Below are positions 7,489-15,941 of a DNA stretch of 20,795 bases, piece by piece. The translations under genes were made by a program, and so were the position numbers. The stretch is from positions 1 through 20,795 of the forward strand of contig CAZLNM010000093.1 in the NCBI GenBank assembly GCA_964561025.1. Reading direction: 5' to 3'. The stretch's first letter is position 1. Each line of letters opens with the position of its first letter. Under the pieces are notes generated by a model, which saw only the letters and a program-made list of their open reading frames with translations, searched no databases and was not told the origin of the DNA. Source of the DNA: JAAZNF01 sp964561025 (GTDB taxonomy: Bacteria > Myxococcota > B64-G9).

Positions 7489-8311
7489 CGGCTCCTCCTT
7501 GGGCTTCGTCCGGCTTGATCCGGGCAGGGGTCGACCGCCGCCACCTCGCCGATCTGGCGCAGGGCCGCCTGGCAACGGCGCGCCGCCTCCAGGCTGCCGG
7601 CCTGGCCCGCCAGGTCCAGCACGCCGCGGGCGCAGGCCAGGCGCTCCCGCGCCGAGCGCCGGGACGGGTCCAGCAGGCAGCGCGCCTGCTCGAAGATGTG
7701 GCGGCCGGCTTCCTTTCCGGACAACAGCTCGAGCACCCGCCCGGCGCCGCAGGCCGCCCGCGCCTCCACGTCCAGCCACATCAGGCCGCGGGCCTGCTGG
7801 TCCATCTCCTGGCGCGCGCCGGCGATGCGCCCGAGGCGCTGCAACCTCTCGCCGAGGTCGATGCCGTCGAAGGGGATCGGGGTCTTCTGCAGGTTCCAGT
7901 AGCAGCCGTCGGCCGCCGCGGCCAACTCCAGCCGGAGCCGGAGCCAGCCGGCGGGGTCGGTGGTTTTCGACCGGAACATCACCGCCGCGCGCAGGCACGG
8001 CGTCAGGATGCGCAACAGGTGGCCGCCGAAGAACAGCAGCCCCCCTTCCCCGAGCAGCGCGCCCAGCCAGGAGTCCAGCCGGTCGCGCTCGAGCGCGTCT
8101 TTTTCACGTTCCAGCCGATCCTGCAAGNNNNNNNNNNCGCGCGCAGCCGCCGACCCAGCACCCACGCATTCAGCGCGCGGTAGCGATCGAGCACCCGCTG
8201 GTACAGCGCCGCCAGCTCACCCGCCGAGCGGCCCGCGGCCTCCAGGACCTGCTCGGCCGTGAAGCCGGTGACCCGCACCAGCGCCTCCTGCATCTTCAGC
8301 GGCTCGCTCAC
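7482..8311 (-). CDS. Unrecognised helical protein in the Psp/flotillin operon, split by an assembly gap
   Basis: Two open segments appear to be one gene broken by the run of Ns. The upstream segment (8311-8138) encodes 58 residues from a GTG start whose GTGA overlaps the stop of pspA-like 2, with GGAGGAAG upstream. The downstream segment (from 8126) encodes 214 residues to the stop at 7482. The two are in different frames across the 10 Ns; they join if the true gap length is 2 modulo 3 (2, 5, 8, 11 and so on). The product is about 272 residues plus the gap, Leu/Ala/Arg-rich and helical, with several cysteines towards the C-terminus. I see no signal peptide, membrane segment or known family. 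A true frameshift cannot be excluded. Confidence 0.65.
8128..8137. other. Assembly gap (10 Ns)
   Basis: Ten consecutive Ns interrupt the gene at 7482-8311. A round number such as 10 is often a placeholder, and the frame change across it indicates that the real length is not 10. Confidence 0.95.
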
Positions 8312-9003
8312 CGGGACTTCCTCCCGCCGGACACGGCGCGTCGCAACGACGAGAGCTCGGCCTCGACCGCCGCCTTGCGCCGCCGCCGCCGATCGGCGGC
8401 CTCCAGGCGCAGCATGCGCTCGGACAGCTCCTCGCCCCGCATCTCCTCGTTGGCCTCGAGCCGGCTCTGCAGCTCGTCCAGCTCGTCGCGGGCCTCCTTG
8501 GCCGGGGCCGCCTCATCCGCCGAACCCAATCGCTGGAGCGCCTGTTGCAGCTCCAGGCGCGCCCGGGCCCGCTGCTTGCGCCGGGCGATCTCCCGCCGCA
8601 GCTTGACGACCTCCTCGCGCCGCGCCTCCAGCGCGAGCAGCTGCTCGTCGAACAGCAGCAGCCCCTGGTCCAGCCGCTCGCGCTCCTCGCGCGCCTCGGC
8701 GGCCTCCTCGGCCATGTCCAGCTTGTGCTCCAGCGCCGAGCGCGCCAGGTCCTCGTCGCCGCGCTCCAGGCACAGACGCGCCTTGGCCTCCCAGGTGCGC
8801 TGGGCCTGCGAAAGGTCCCGCACCCGGGCATCCTCCCGGTCTCGCTGGGCCTGTTCGGCAGCCCGCAGCCGCCGGGCCTCCGCGATCAGCAGCTCGAGAT
8901 CGTCCAGGTAGCCCTCGAGCACCGCCTCCGGGTCGGCGGCCCGGCGCAGCAGGTCGCTCAGATCGGCCTGCATCAGATACCGCGCTCGCTCCAGGATCCC
9001 CAT
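8308..9003 (-). CDS. PspA/IM30-family protein, diverged paralogue
   Basis: This 231-residue protein is nearly all charged helix, with the PspA/IM30 plan: the amphipathic N-terminus MGILERARYLMQADLSDLL, then a long coiled coil of Glu/Arg/Ala heptads to the end. PspA proteins are ESCRT-III-like, bind the inner face of the membrane and stabilise it under stress. It is more diverged from classical PspA than its upstream neighbour. GGAG lies about 7 nt before the ATG. Its TGA overlaps the GTG start of the next gene as GTGA (8308-8311). The gap to the first pspA gene is 54 nt. The tandem pair may co-assemble; that is inference. Confidence 0.82.
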   Translation of the reverse strand: MGILERARYLMQADLSDLLRRAADPEAVLEGYLDDLELLIAEARRLRAAEQAQRDREDARVRDLSQAQRTWEAKARLCLERGDEDLARSALEHKLDMAEEAAEAREERERLDQGLLLFDEQLLALEARREEVVKLRREIARRKQRARARLELQQALQRLGSADEAAPAKEARDELDELQSRLEANEEMRGEELSERMLRLEAADRRRRRKAAVEAELSSLRRAVSGGRKSR

Positions 9004-9057
9004 GACGCACTCCAGGGCATCGGGCCACGCTCACCGTACGGGCTTTGTCTCGAGCTG

Positions 9058-9783
9058 TCAATCCGCGGCGCGCTTGCGCGCGGGCGGCGCGGCCATCTGG
9101 GCTCGCAGCCGCTTCAGCGCCGCCTCCACGCTCTGGCCCCGCTCGATGGCCACGAAGCGCGCCTCCAGGTCGGGCTCCGCCGAGACGCGCGGGGCCGGGG
9201 CGCCGGCCTCGCCGAGCGCCTCCGCCCGGGCCTCCAGCGCCAGGATGCGCTCCTCCATGCGCTCGAAGGTCTCGAAGGCCCGCTCGCCGGGGCCGCGCCG
9301 CTTGCCGGTGGACGACAGGGTGTCGCCGATGCGGCGGCGGAGCCTCGCCGAACGCGCCCTGGCGATGAGCCCGTCGCGCCGGGTGCGGGCGTCCCGCAAC
9401 CTCTCCTCCAGCGAGAGCAGGCTCTGGCGCAGCGCGCCCACGTACTCCCGCTGCACCTTCACCTGCTCCTCCAGGCTGTGCTCCAGCTCCTCCTGCTCCA
9501 GGCGGCGTTGCAGCGCCAGGCGGGCCAGCTCCTCGTCGCCGGCGCGTAGAGCCAGCTCGGCGCGCCGCTCCCAGCGCAGGCCCTTCTCGCGGGCGCCGTC
9601 GCGCTTCTTTTCCAGAAGCTTCTCGGAGGCCACCGTGTCGGTCACCTGCTCCCGCGCCTTCTGCAGGTGGCGCTCCATGTCCAGGATGGCCTGGGTCAGC
9701 AGCTTCTCCGGGTTCTCCGCCTTGCTCACCAGATCGTTGAGGTTGGAGCGGACGATGTCGTTGATGCGCGACAGGATTCCCAT
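9058..9783 (-). CDS. pspA: PspA/IM30-family phage-shock protein A homologue (first gene of operon)
   Basis: This 241-residue protein opens with the classical PspA amphipathic helix and following segment (MGILSRINDIVRSNLNDLVS, then AENPEKLLTQAILDME), continues as a long coiled coil and ends in a basic Ala/Pro tail. Such proteins polymerise on damaged inner membrane. The ATG at 9783 has AAAGGAG about 7 nt upstream; a longer frame continues upstream through the promoter and is not used. It is the promoter-proximal gene of a six-gene unit and sits behind a sigma-54 promoter, as pspA does in Escherichia coli. There the activator PspF is inhibited by PspA; here the neighbouring activator has a receiver domain, so control is probably by phosphorylation. 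Confidence 0.9.
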   Translation of the reverse strand: MGILSRINDIVRSNLNDLVSKAENPEKLLTQAILDMERHLQKAREQVTDTVASEKLLEKKRDGAREKGLRWERRAELALRAGDEELARLALQRRLEQEELEHSLEEQVKVQREYVGALRQSLLSLEERLRDARTRRDGLIARARSARLRRRIGDTLSSTGKRRGPGERAFETFERMEERILALEARAEALGEAGAPAPRVSAEPDLEARFVAIERGQSVEAALKRLRAQMAAPPARKRAAD

Positions 9784-9799
9784 GGGACTTCTCCTTTCC

Positions 9800-9818
9800 C
9801 CGGGGCCGCGCGCCCCGG
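9800..9818 (-). repeat. GC-rich hairpin in the pspA leader
   Basis: CCGGGGC (9800-9806), a 5-nt CGCGC loop and GCCCCGG (9812-9818) form a perfect 7-bp stem just before the ribosome-binding site of the first pspA gene. It is nearly the same as the hairpin before flotillin: on the minus strand both read CCGGGGCGCG, then a short insert, then CCCCGGGG. It might affect translation or mRNA stability. Confidence 0.55.
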
Positions 9819-9844
9819 CGGAGTTTGTTTTCACAAGGCTCGTC

Positions 9845-9860
9845 TGCAAGCGTCGTGCCG
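9845..9860 (-). promoter_or_regulatory. Sigma-54 (RpoN) promoter of the Psp/flotillin operon
   Basis: The minus strand reads CGGCACGACGCTTGCA. Against the consensus TGGCACG-N4-TTGCW only the first base differs. The invariant GG (9859-9858) and GC (9847-9846) are separated by exactly 10 bp. Transcription would start near 9834, about 50 nt before the pspA ATG. A sigma-54 activator gene ends about 100 bp upstream, which supports a real promoter. Confidence 0.82.
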
Positions 9861-9925
9861 GCGCCGCCATCCGCCCGCGACCTCGAATTCCTTTGTGTTT
9901 CTCGAGCGCGGCCGCTCGGCCGTCC

Positions 9926-9959
9926 GGCGGATTCCGCCGCGCCGCTGGCGAAAACCGCC
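9926..9959 (-). promoter_or_regulatory. Candidate tandem activator-binding sites upstream of the sigma-54 promoter
   Basis: Two 13-bp dyads, GGCGGATTCCGCC (9926-9938, perfect 6-bp arms) and GGCGAAAACCGCC (9947-9959), match at 10 of 13 positions when the second is read on the minus strand. Their centres are 21 bp apart, two helical turns, and lie roughly 98 and 119 bp upstream of the predicted start, the usual place for sigma-54 activator sites. The high GC content raises the chance of coincidence. Confidence 0.45.
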
Positions 9960-9964
9960 GCTCC

Positions 9965-11341
9965 TTATGAATCGACGCGAAGTTTGTGCTTGCGCAGAAG
10001 CCGGCGCATCTGGTCGTAGCTGAGGGAGAGCCGCTTCGCCGCCCGGCCCAGGTGTCCGCCCTCCGCTTCCAGGGCTTGCCGGAGCAGCTGCGATTCGAAG
10101 GCCGCCACCCGCTCGGCGAACGCTCCCGCGCTCCCCGCCTCCCGCGCCGCCGGCGGCGAGAGATCGAAGTGCCCATCCTGGAGAATCTCTTCGTCGCAGC
10201 GGTAGGCGGCCCGCTCGACGAGGTTCTTGAGCTCGCGCACGTTGCCTGGAAAGTCGGCGCGTGAAAGCGATGCCAGCGCCGAATCGGAGATGGAGCGGCA
10301 GCGCACCCCGGCCACCTCCTCGCGGAAACGCTGCAAGAAGAAGCGGGCCAGCAGGGGGATGTCCTCGCGCCGCTCCCGCAGCGGCGGCAGGCGGATGGTG
10401 TCGAAGGCCAGCCGGTCGAAGAGGTCGGCTCGAAACGTCCCCTCCCGCACCCGGGCCTGGAGGTCGGCGTTGGTGGCGGCGCACACCCGCACGTCCACCC
10501 GCAGCGGGCTGCCGCCGCCCACGCGCTCGAAGGTCTGGTACTCGATGGCCCGCAGCACCTTCTGCTGCGTGCTCAGCGACATGTTGCCGATCTCGTCCAG
10601 GAACAGGGTACCCCCGTCGGCCTGCGCGAAGCGCCCGGCCCGCGTGCGGCGCGCGTCGGTGAAGGCCCCCGGCTCGCAACCGAAGAGCTCCGCCTCGGCC
10701 AGGGTGTCCGGCAGGGCGGCGCAGTTCACCGTCACGAAGGGCCGCGCCCGCCGGGTGCCCTCGCGGTGCAGGTGGAGCGCCACCAGCTCCTTGCCGGTGC
10801 CCCGCTCGCCCAGGATGAGCACCGGCCGCGGGATGTCGGCCAGGCGCCGCACCTTGTCCCGCACCGCCCGCATGGCCCGGCTCTCGCCGATCATCTCCAG
10901 GCAGGCGCCACGCCGGCGCAGCTCCTCGTTCTGCTCGCGCAGCCGCCGGTTGTCGTCGATGACGGCCAAGATGCGGTCCAGCTTGGCCATCTGCACGTCG
11001 AGCCGCTGCCCCAGGGTCGGATCCTTCTCGATGAAGTCGGCGGCCCCGGCGCGCATGGCCCGCACCGCGTCGTCCGTTCCGCCCTTGCCGGTCAGGATCA
11101 CCGACAGCAGGTCGGGCAGCGCCTGCCGCAGGCGTTGCAGCAAGGCCAGCCCGTCCATGCGATTCGGGCCCAGGTCCAGATCCAGCACCGCCAGGTCGGC
11201 GCGCTCCTGAGCCGGGAGCGCATCCAGCAGCTCCTCCGCCCCGGCGAAGGCCGCCACCTCCCATCCCCGCGCGGAAAAGAGGCGCTGGAGCAGCTCGCGC
11301 ACCTCGGCCTGATCGTCAACCAGCCACACCCGTCCGCCCAT
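9965..11341 (-). CDS. Sigma-54-dependent response regulator (NtrC family)
   Basis: This 458-residue activator has three parts. The receiver domain (1-~120) has acidic pocket Asp9/Asp10, phospho-acceptor Asp54 (VLDLDLG), Thr84 and Lys105. The AAA+ domain (about 145-385) has Walker A GERGTGKE (178-185), Walker B GGTLFLDEIG (243-252), an arginine-finger region FRADLFDRLAF (303-313) and FPGNVREL (364-371). The C-terminal Fis-type helix-turn-helix is at about 415-455 (HLGRAAKRLSLSYDQMRRLL). The sigma-54 contact loop reads GAFTDA (225-230) instead of GAFTGA. The ATG at 11341 lies inside the end of the kinase gene, with GAGAGGAG upstream, so the two are coupled. It probably activates the sigma-54 promoter just downstream. 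Confidence 0.93.
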   Translation of the reverse strand: MGGRVWLVDDQAEVRELLQRLFSARGWEVAAFAGAEELLDALPAQERADLAVLDLDLGPNRMDGLALLQRLRQALPDLLSVILTGKGGTDDAVRAMRAGAADFIEKDPTLGQRLDVQMAKLDRILAVIDDNRRLREQNEELRRRGACLEMIGESRAMRAVRDKVRRLADIPRPVLILGERGTGKELVALHLHREGTRRARPFVTVNCAALPDTLAEAELFGCEPGAFTDARRTRAGRFAQADGGTLFLDEIGNMSLSTQQKVLRAIEYQTFERVGGGSPLRVDVRVCAATNADLQARVREGTFRADLFDRLAFDTIRLPPLRERREDIPLLARFFLQRFREEVAGVRCRSISDSALASLSRADFPGNVRELKNLVERAAYRCDEEILQDGHFDLSPPAAREAGSAGAFAERVAAFESQLLRQALEAEGGHLGRAAKRLSLSYDQMRRLLRKHKLRVDS

Positions 11342-13142
11342 GAGGCTCCTCTCCCCGGCCGAGGATGTCGCCCAGGGCCGGAAGCTCGATGGTCACCGTG
11401 GTCGGGCCTCCCGGAGCGCTGGCCAGACGCAGCCGGCCCCCGTGCCCCAGCACGACCGCGCGGGCGACGGAGAGGCCCAGGCCGCTGCCGGACGGCTTGC
11501 GGCTGAACCCCGGCTCGAACACCAGGGGTTGATCGGCAAGCGCGATCCCGGAACCGAAGTCGATGACGCAGAACTCCACCCGCCGCCCCTCGTCCCGCGA
11601 TCGGACCCGCACCTCGACCGCCCGTCCGGGCGGCGAGGCCTCCAGCGCGTTGCGAAGGACGTTGGCCAACGCGCTGGACAGCGCCGCGACGTCCCCCTGA
11701 ACGAGCGGGAGGTCCCCGGGGAGCGAGCAGGCGATGCGCCCGGCATCTCCCGCCGCCTCCTGCACGGCCCGTCGCAGCACGTCGGCCGGGTCCAGCGGCT
11801 GCACGCGCTCCGGGGCCGCGCGCAGGGTCTTGAGGAAGGCGGCCCAATCCCGATAAAGCTCCTGCGCCCGCTCCCGCGCCTCGCCTTGCCGATCGTCCAT
11901 AAGATTCGTGGCGAGTACCGCCAGGCGGTTCTTCATGCGGTGGGCCTCGCGGCGCACGTCCTCCAGGGCCGCGGCCCGGCCCTCTTCTTCCGTCAGGCGC
12001 AGCACGCGGGTCAGCAAGGCCGGCGCCTCGGCGGGCACGGCGTGGAGCAGCAGCCCCAAGAAACCGGACACCGCCTCGTCGTCCGAGATGTTTGCCAGCG
12101 CGCGGGCGAGCAGCAGCGGCAGACGGGGCTCCTGCGGATCGACCAGCAGCACGCGCAGCAAGTCTCGCAGGGCGCGGCTCGGCCGGCGGCGCCCGAGCTC
12201 CAGGCTGGCCCGGGCCAGCAACCCCTGGGGGTGATCCGGCGCAAGCGACAGGCCCTGCTCCAGCATGCGCCGGGCCCCATCGGGATCGCGGTTCTCCTGG
12301 GCGAGCAGCTCCGAGAGCGAGAAGCACACCGTGGCGCGCGTGGCATCGCACAGCGCGGGCCTCTCCAGCAGCCGCCGTAACACCCCCTCGGCGCGCTCGG
12401 CCGCCCCCGGATCGGCGGGCGAACGCAGCATCAGATCTCGAGCGTAGAGCAGCTCCACCCGAGCGTCGGCGGGGAGCCGCTCCCGGGCGGCGGAGAACTC
12501 CGCGTCGATCTCACCGTCCGGTGCGCCGCCGATCCGCAGGGCCCGGATCAGAAGCTCCAGCGTCTCGAAGGAGCGCTGTGCCACCGGGAGATCCCGCACC
12601 GCCGCGGCCGCCTCGGCAGCGTGGCCCAGGGCCAGCCAGGCGCGGGCGCGCAGCAGCAGCCCCGCGCTTGCGCCGGGGCGCGCCTCGAGCAGCCGCCCGG
12701 CCTCCGCCAGCGCCTCCGCCGCCCGGCCGAGGCGCAGCAGGATCCGTCCCCGCTCGAGGTATGCATCCGGAAACGCCGGATCGGCGGCCAGCGCCCGGCC
12801 CAGCGCCGCCAGGGCCTCGGGAAGGCGACCGAGATCCCGCAGCACCAACCCCGACAGGAACCAGCGTTCGGGCCCCTCCCCTGCCGGCGGGCCCTCGAGC
12901 CAGGCCAGGGCCTGCGCGAAGTCACCTTGCCGGTACAGAGAGAGCGCCAGCCACACCCGGGCCACCGCGCGGGTGTTGTCCAGCACCAGCGCCCCCTTGA
13001 GGATCTCCGCCGCCGCCGCCGGCTGACCCAGCTCCAGGTAGGCGGAGGCCAGCTCGCGCAGGCGCGCGGTGCGCTTCGCGTCCAGGCACCGGCCGTGCAG
13101 CGAGTCCAGCCGGGGCCGCCGGTAAGCGTGTCGAGTGGACAC
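11316..13142 (-). CDS. Soluble histidine kinase with N-terminal TPR sensor region
   Basis: This 608-residue kinase probably phosphorylates the adjacent regulator. Residues about 20-370 are tetratricopeptide-like helical repeats (for example LASAYLELGQPAAAAEILKG). The H-box is AHRMKNRLAVL with phospho-acceptor His401, close to the HxxKNxL pattern of HisKA_2-type kinases. The ATPase domain has N-box NVLRNALEAS (Asn498), G1 DFGSGI (528-533) and G2 GSGLGL (552-557). There is no membrane segment, so it should sense a cytosolic signal or a protein partner. The GTG at 13142 is chosen because a promoter ends 6 nt before it; there is no ribosome-binding site. An ATG at 13229 is the alternative. Its end overlaps the regulator gene by 26 bp. 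Confidence 0.87.
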   Translation of the reverse strand: MSTRHAYRRPRLDSLHGRCLDAKRTARLRELASAYLELGQPAAAAEILKGALVLDNTRAVARVWLALSLYRQGDFAQALAWLEGPPAGEGPERWFLSGLVLRDLGRLPEALAALGRALAADPAFPDAYLERGRILLRLGRAAEALAEAGRLLEARPGASAGLLLRARAWLALGHAAEAAAAVRDLPVAQRSFETLELLIRALRIGGAPDGEIDAEFSAARERLPADARVELLYARDLMLRSPADPGAAERAEGVLRRLLERPALCDATRATVCFSLSELLAQENRDPDGARRMLEQGLSLAPDHPQGLLARASLELGRRRPSRALRDLLRVLLVDPQEPRLPLLLARALANISDDEAVSGFLGLLLHAVPAEAPALLTRVLRLTEEEGRAAALEDVRREAHRMKNRLAVLATNLMDDRQGEARERAQELYRDWAAFLKTLRAAPERVQPLDPADVLRRAVQEAAGDAGRIACSLPGDLPLVQGDVAALSSALANVLRNALEASPPGRAVEVRVRSRDEGRRVEFCVIDFGSGIALADQPLVFEPGFSRKPSGSGLGLSVARAVVLGHGGRLRLASAPGGPTTVTIELPALGDILGRGEEPHGRTGVAG

Positions 13143-13148
13143 GCGGGC

Positions 13149-13178
13149 AGCATAGGGCCCCCGGCGCGGCACGGTCAA
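13149..13178 (-). promoter_or_regulatory. Promoter of the kinase-regulator pair, probably leaderless
   Basis: On the minus strand TTGACC (13178-13173), an 18-bp spacer and TATGCT (13154-13149) form a good sigma-70 promoter. Only 6 nt separate the -10 from the GTG at 13142, so transcription should begin at or next to the start codon. This fits the lack of a ribosome-binding site. The same TATGCT -10 occurs before the beta-propeller gene. Confidence 0.6.
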
Positions 13179-13361
13179 GCCGGCAGGTCCCTGACTCCGT
13201 GACTTGTCAAAGCGCGACCGTCCGCCCATCACCACCCGCGGCCTCGGCAATGAAAAACTCGCTTCATGATGAGCCAGCTCGCATCCGCCCCTTGGTCGAG
13301 AGGGCCTCCACCCGTGATGTTCGGTGTTCTGATGGTCTGCCGCCTGGCCGGGAGCGCCCAC

Positions 13362-15002
<1,641 letters not shown>

Positions 15003-15040
15003 GTCACGCTCCCGAAAAGCCGGCACCCCCGGCAGTCCGG

Positions 15041-15069
15041 TCTATATCTCAGCCCCCGATCCATTTCAA
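15041..15069 (-). promoter_or_regulatory. Sigma-70 promoter of the Ser/Thr kinase gene
   Basis: On the minus strand TTGAAA (15069-15064), a 17-bp spacer and TATAGA (15046-15041) match the housekeeping pattern well. The -35 overlaps the stop codon of the FGE-like gene. A start near 15034 gives a leader of about 30 nt before the GTG at 15002. Confidence 0.65.
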
Positions 15070-15941
15070 TCGTTTTCCCGGCGGCCCGCGTCCGGCCCCG
15101 GACCTGGCACCGCCGGGGCGGCGTCCTTGGCGCAGCGGAAGCCGAAGTGGTGGAACGGCCGGTTCTCCGGCGTGTGCGCCCGGCGCGTGGTGGTGGTGCA
15201 CTGGTCGCCCTCCCAGTACCACGAGCCGCCGCGCACCACCCGCTCGTGATGTCCCGGGCACGGGCTCTTGCCGCCGCACGGCCCGCGCGGATCGCGCCCG
15301 CGGCAGGCCTCACCGCAGGCACGGTAGCTTTCGCTGTACCAGTCGGCCACCCATTCCCACTGGTTGCCGGCCATGTCGAACAGGCCGTAAGGGTTGGGCG
15401 GGCGGCTGCCCACCTCCCAGGGCGTGCCGCGGCCGCAGCCGTTGGGCTCGCCCTCCTTGATCACCGCCCGTTCGCAAGTGGCCGGCTCGTCGCCCCAGGG
15501 GTAGCGCCGGCCGTCGCTGGTGCGGGCGGCCTTCTCCCACTCGGCCTCGGTGGGAAGGCGCTTGCCGCGGAAGCGGCAGTACTCCGCGGCCCCGAACCAG
15601 CTCACCCCCGACATGGGCTGGCGCGGCGCGGAGAAGTTCTTGTAGTTGGGGTGATCCGGCCGGCAGGCGCGGGCCTGCACGCACTCCTGGAACTCGGCGG
15701 CGGTGACCTCGTAGAGGTCCATCCAGAAGGCGCTCACGAAGACGCGCTCACGCGGGCGCTGGTCCTTGGGGCCGCTGTTCGAGCCCCGCGTGAACTCCCC
15801 CGCCGGGATGCAGGCCATGCCGGGCACCGCAGGCCCACATGGAGTCAGCCCGCCGGTACTCGCACCATCGCTGGCGCCGGCGAGCACCGAAAGCCAGAGG
15901 ACTCCAAGCAACGAGATGCTTCCACCAGGAAAAGGCCGCAT
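15066..15941 (-). CDS. Exported FGE-like (SUMF1/formylglycine-generating-enzyme fold) protein
   Basis: This 291-residue protein has an N-terminal signal sequence (hydrophobic 9-22, then AGA), so it is exported. The body is an FGE/SUMF1 domain: IPAGEFTRGS, EVTAAEF, VSWFGAAEYCRFRGKRLPTEAEWEKAAR, NPYGLFDMAGNQWEWVADW and RVVRGGSW...GFRCAKD. Of the two copper-binding active-site cysteines of true FGE, aligned by eye, the second is Cys248 but the first is Trp243, so sulfatase-activating chemistry is unlikely. Many extra cysteines suggest disulphides in the periplasm. The ATG directly follows the stop of the upstream gene (TGAATG), with GGAGA as ribosome-binding site, so the two are co-translated. 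No sulfatase gene is nearby. Confidence 0.88.
   Translation of the reverse strand: MRPFPGGSISLLGVLWLSVLAGASDGASTGGLTPCGPAVPGMACIPAGEFTRGSNSGPKDQRPRERVFVSAFWMDLYEVTAAEFQECVQARACRPDHPNYKNFSAPRQPMSGVSWFGAAEYCRFRGKRLPTEAEWEKAARTSDGRRYPWGDEPATCERAVIKEGEPNGCGRGTPWEVGSRPPNPYGLFDMAGNQWEWVADWYSESYRACGEACRGRDPRGPCGGKSPCPGHHERVVRGGSWYWEGDQCTTTTRRAHTPENRPFHHFGFRCAKDAAPAVPGPGPDAGRREND

Noticed and set aside
10012..10264. Repeat or operator signals inside the GC-rich coding region of the sigma-54 regulator
   Set aside because: Short GC palindromes are frequent in this coding DNA and none had the spacing or context of the pair at 9926-9959.
15003..15026. GTG at 15026 as start of the Ser/Thr kinase
   Set aside because: It would be only about 8 nt from the predicted transcription start and has no good ribosome-binding site; GTG at 15002 has both.
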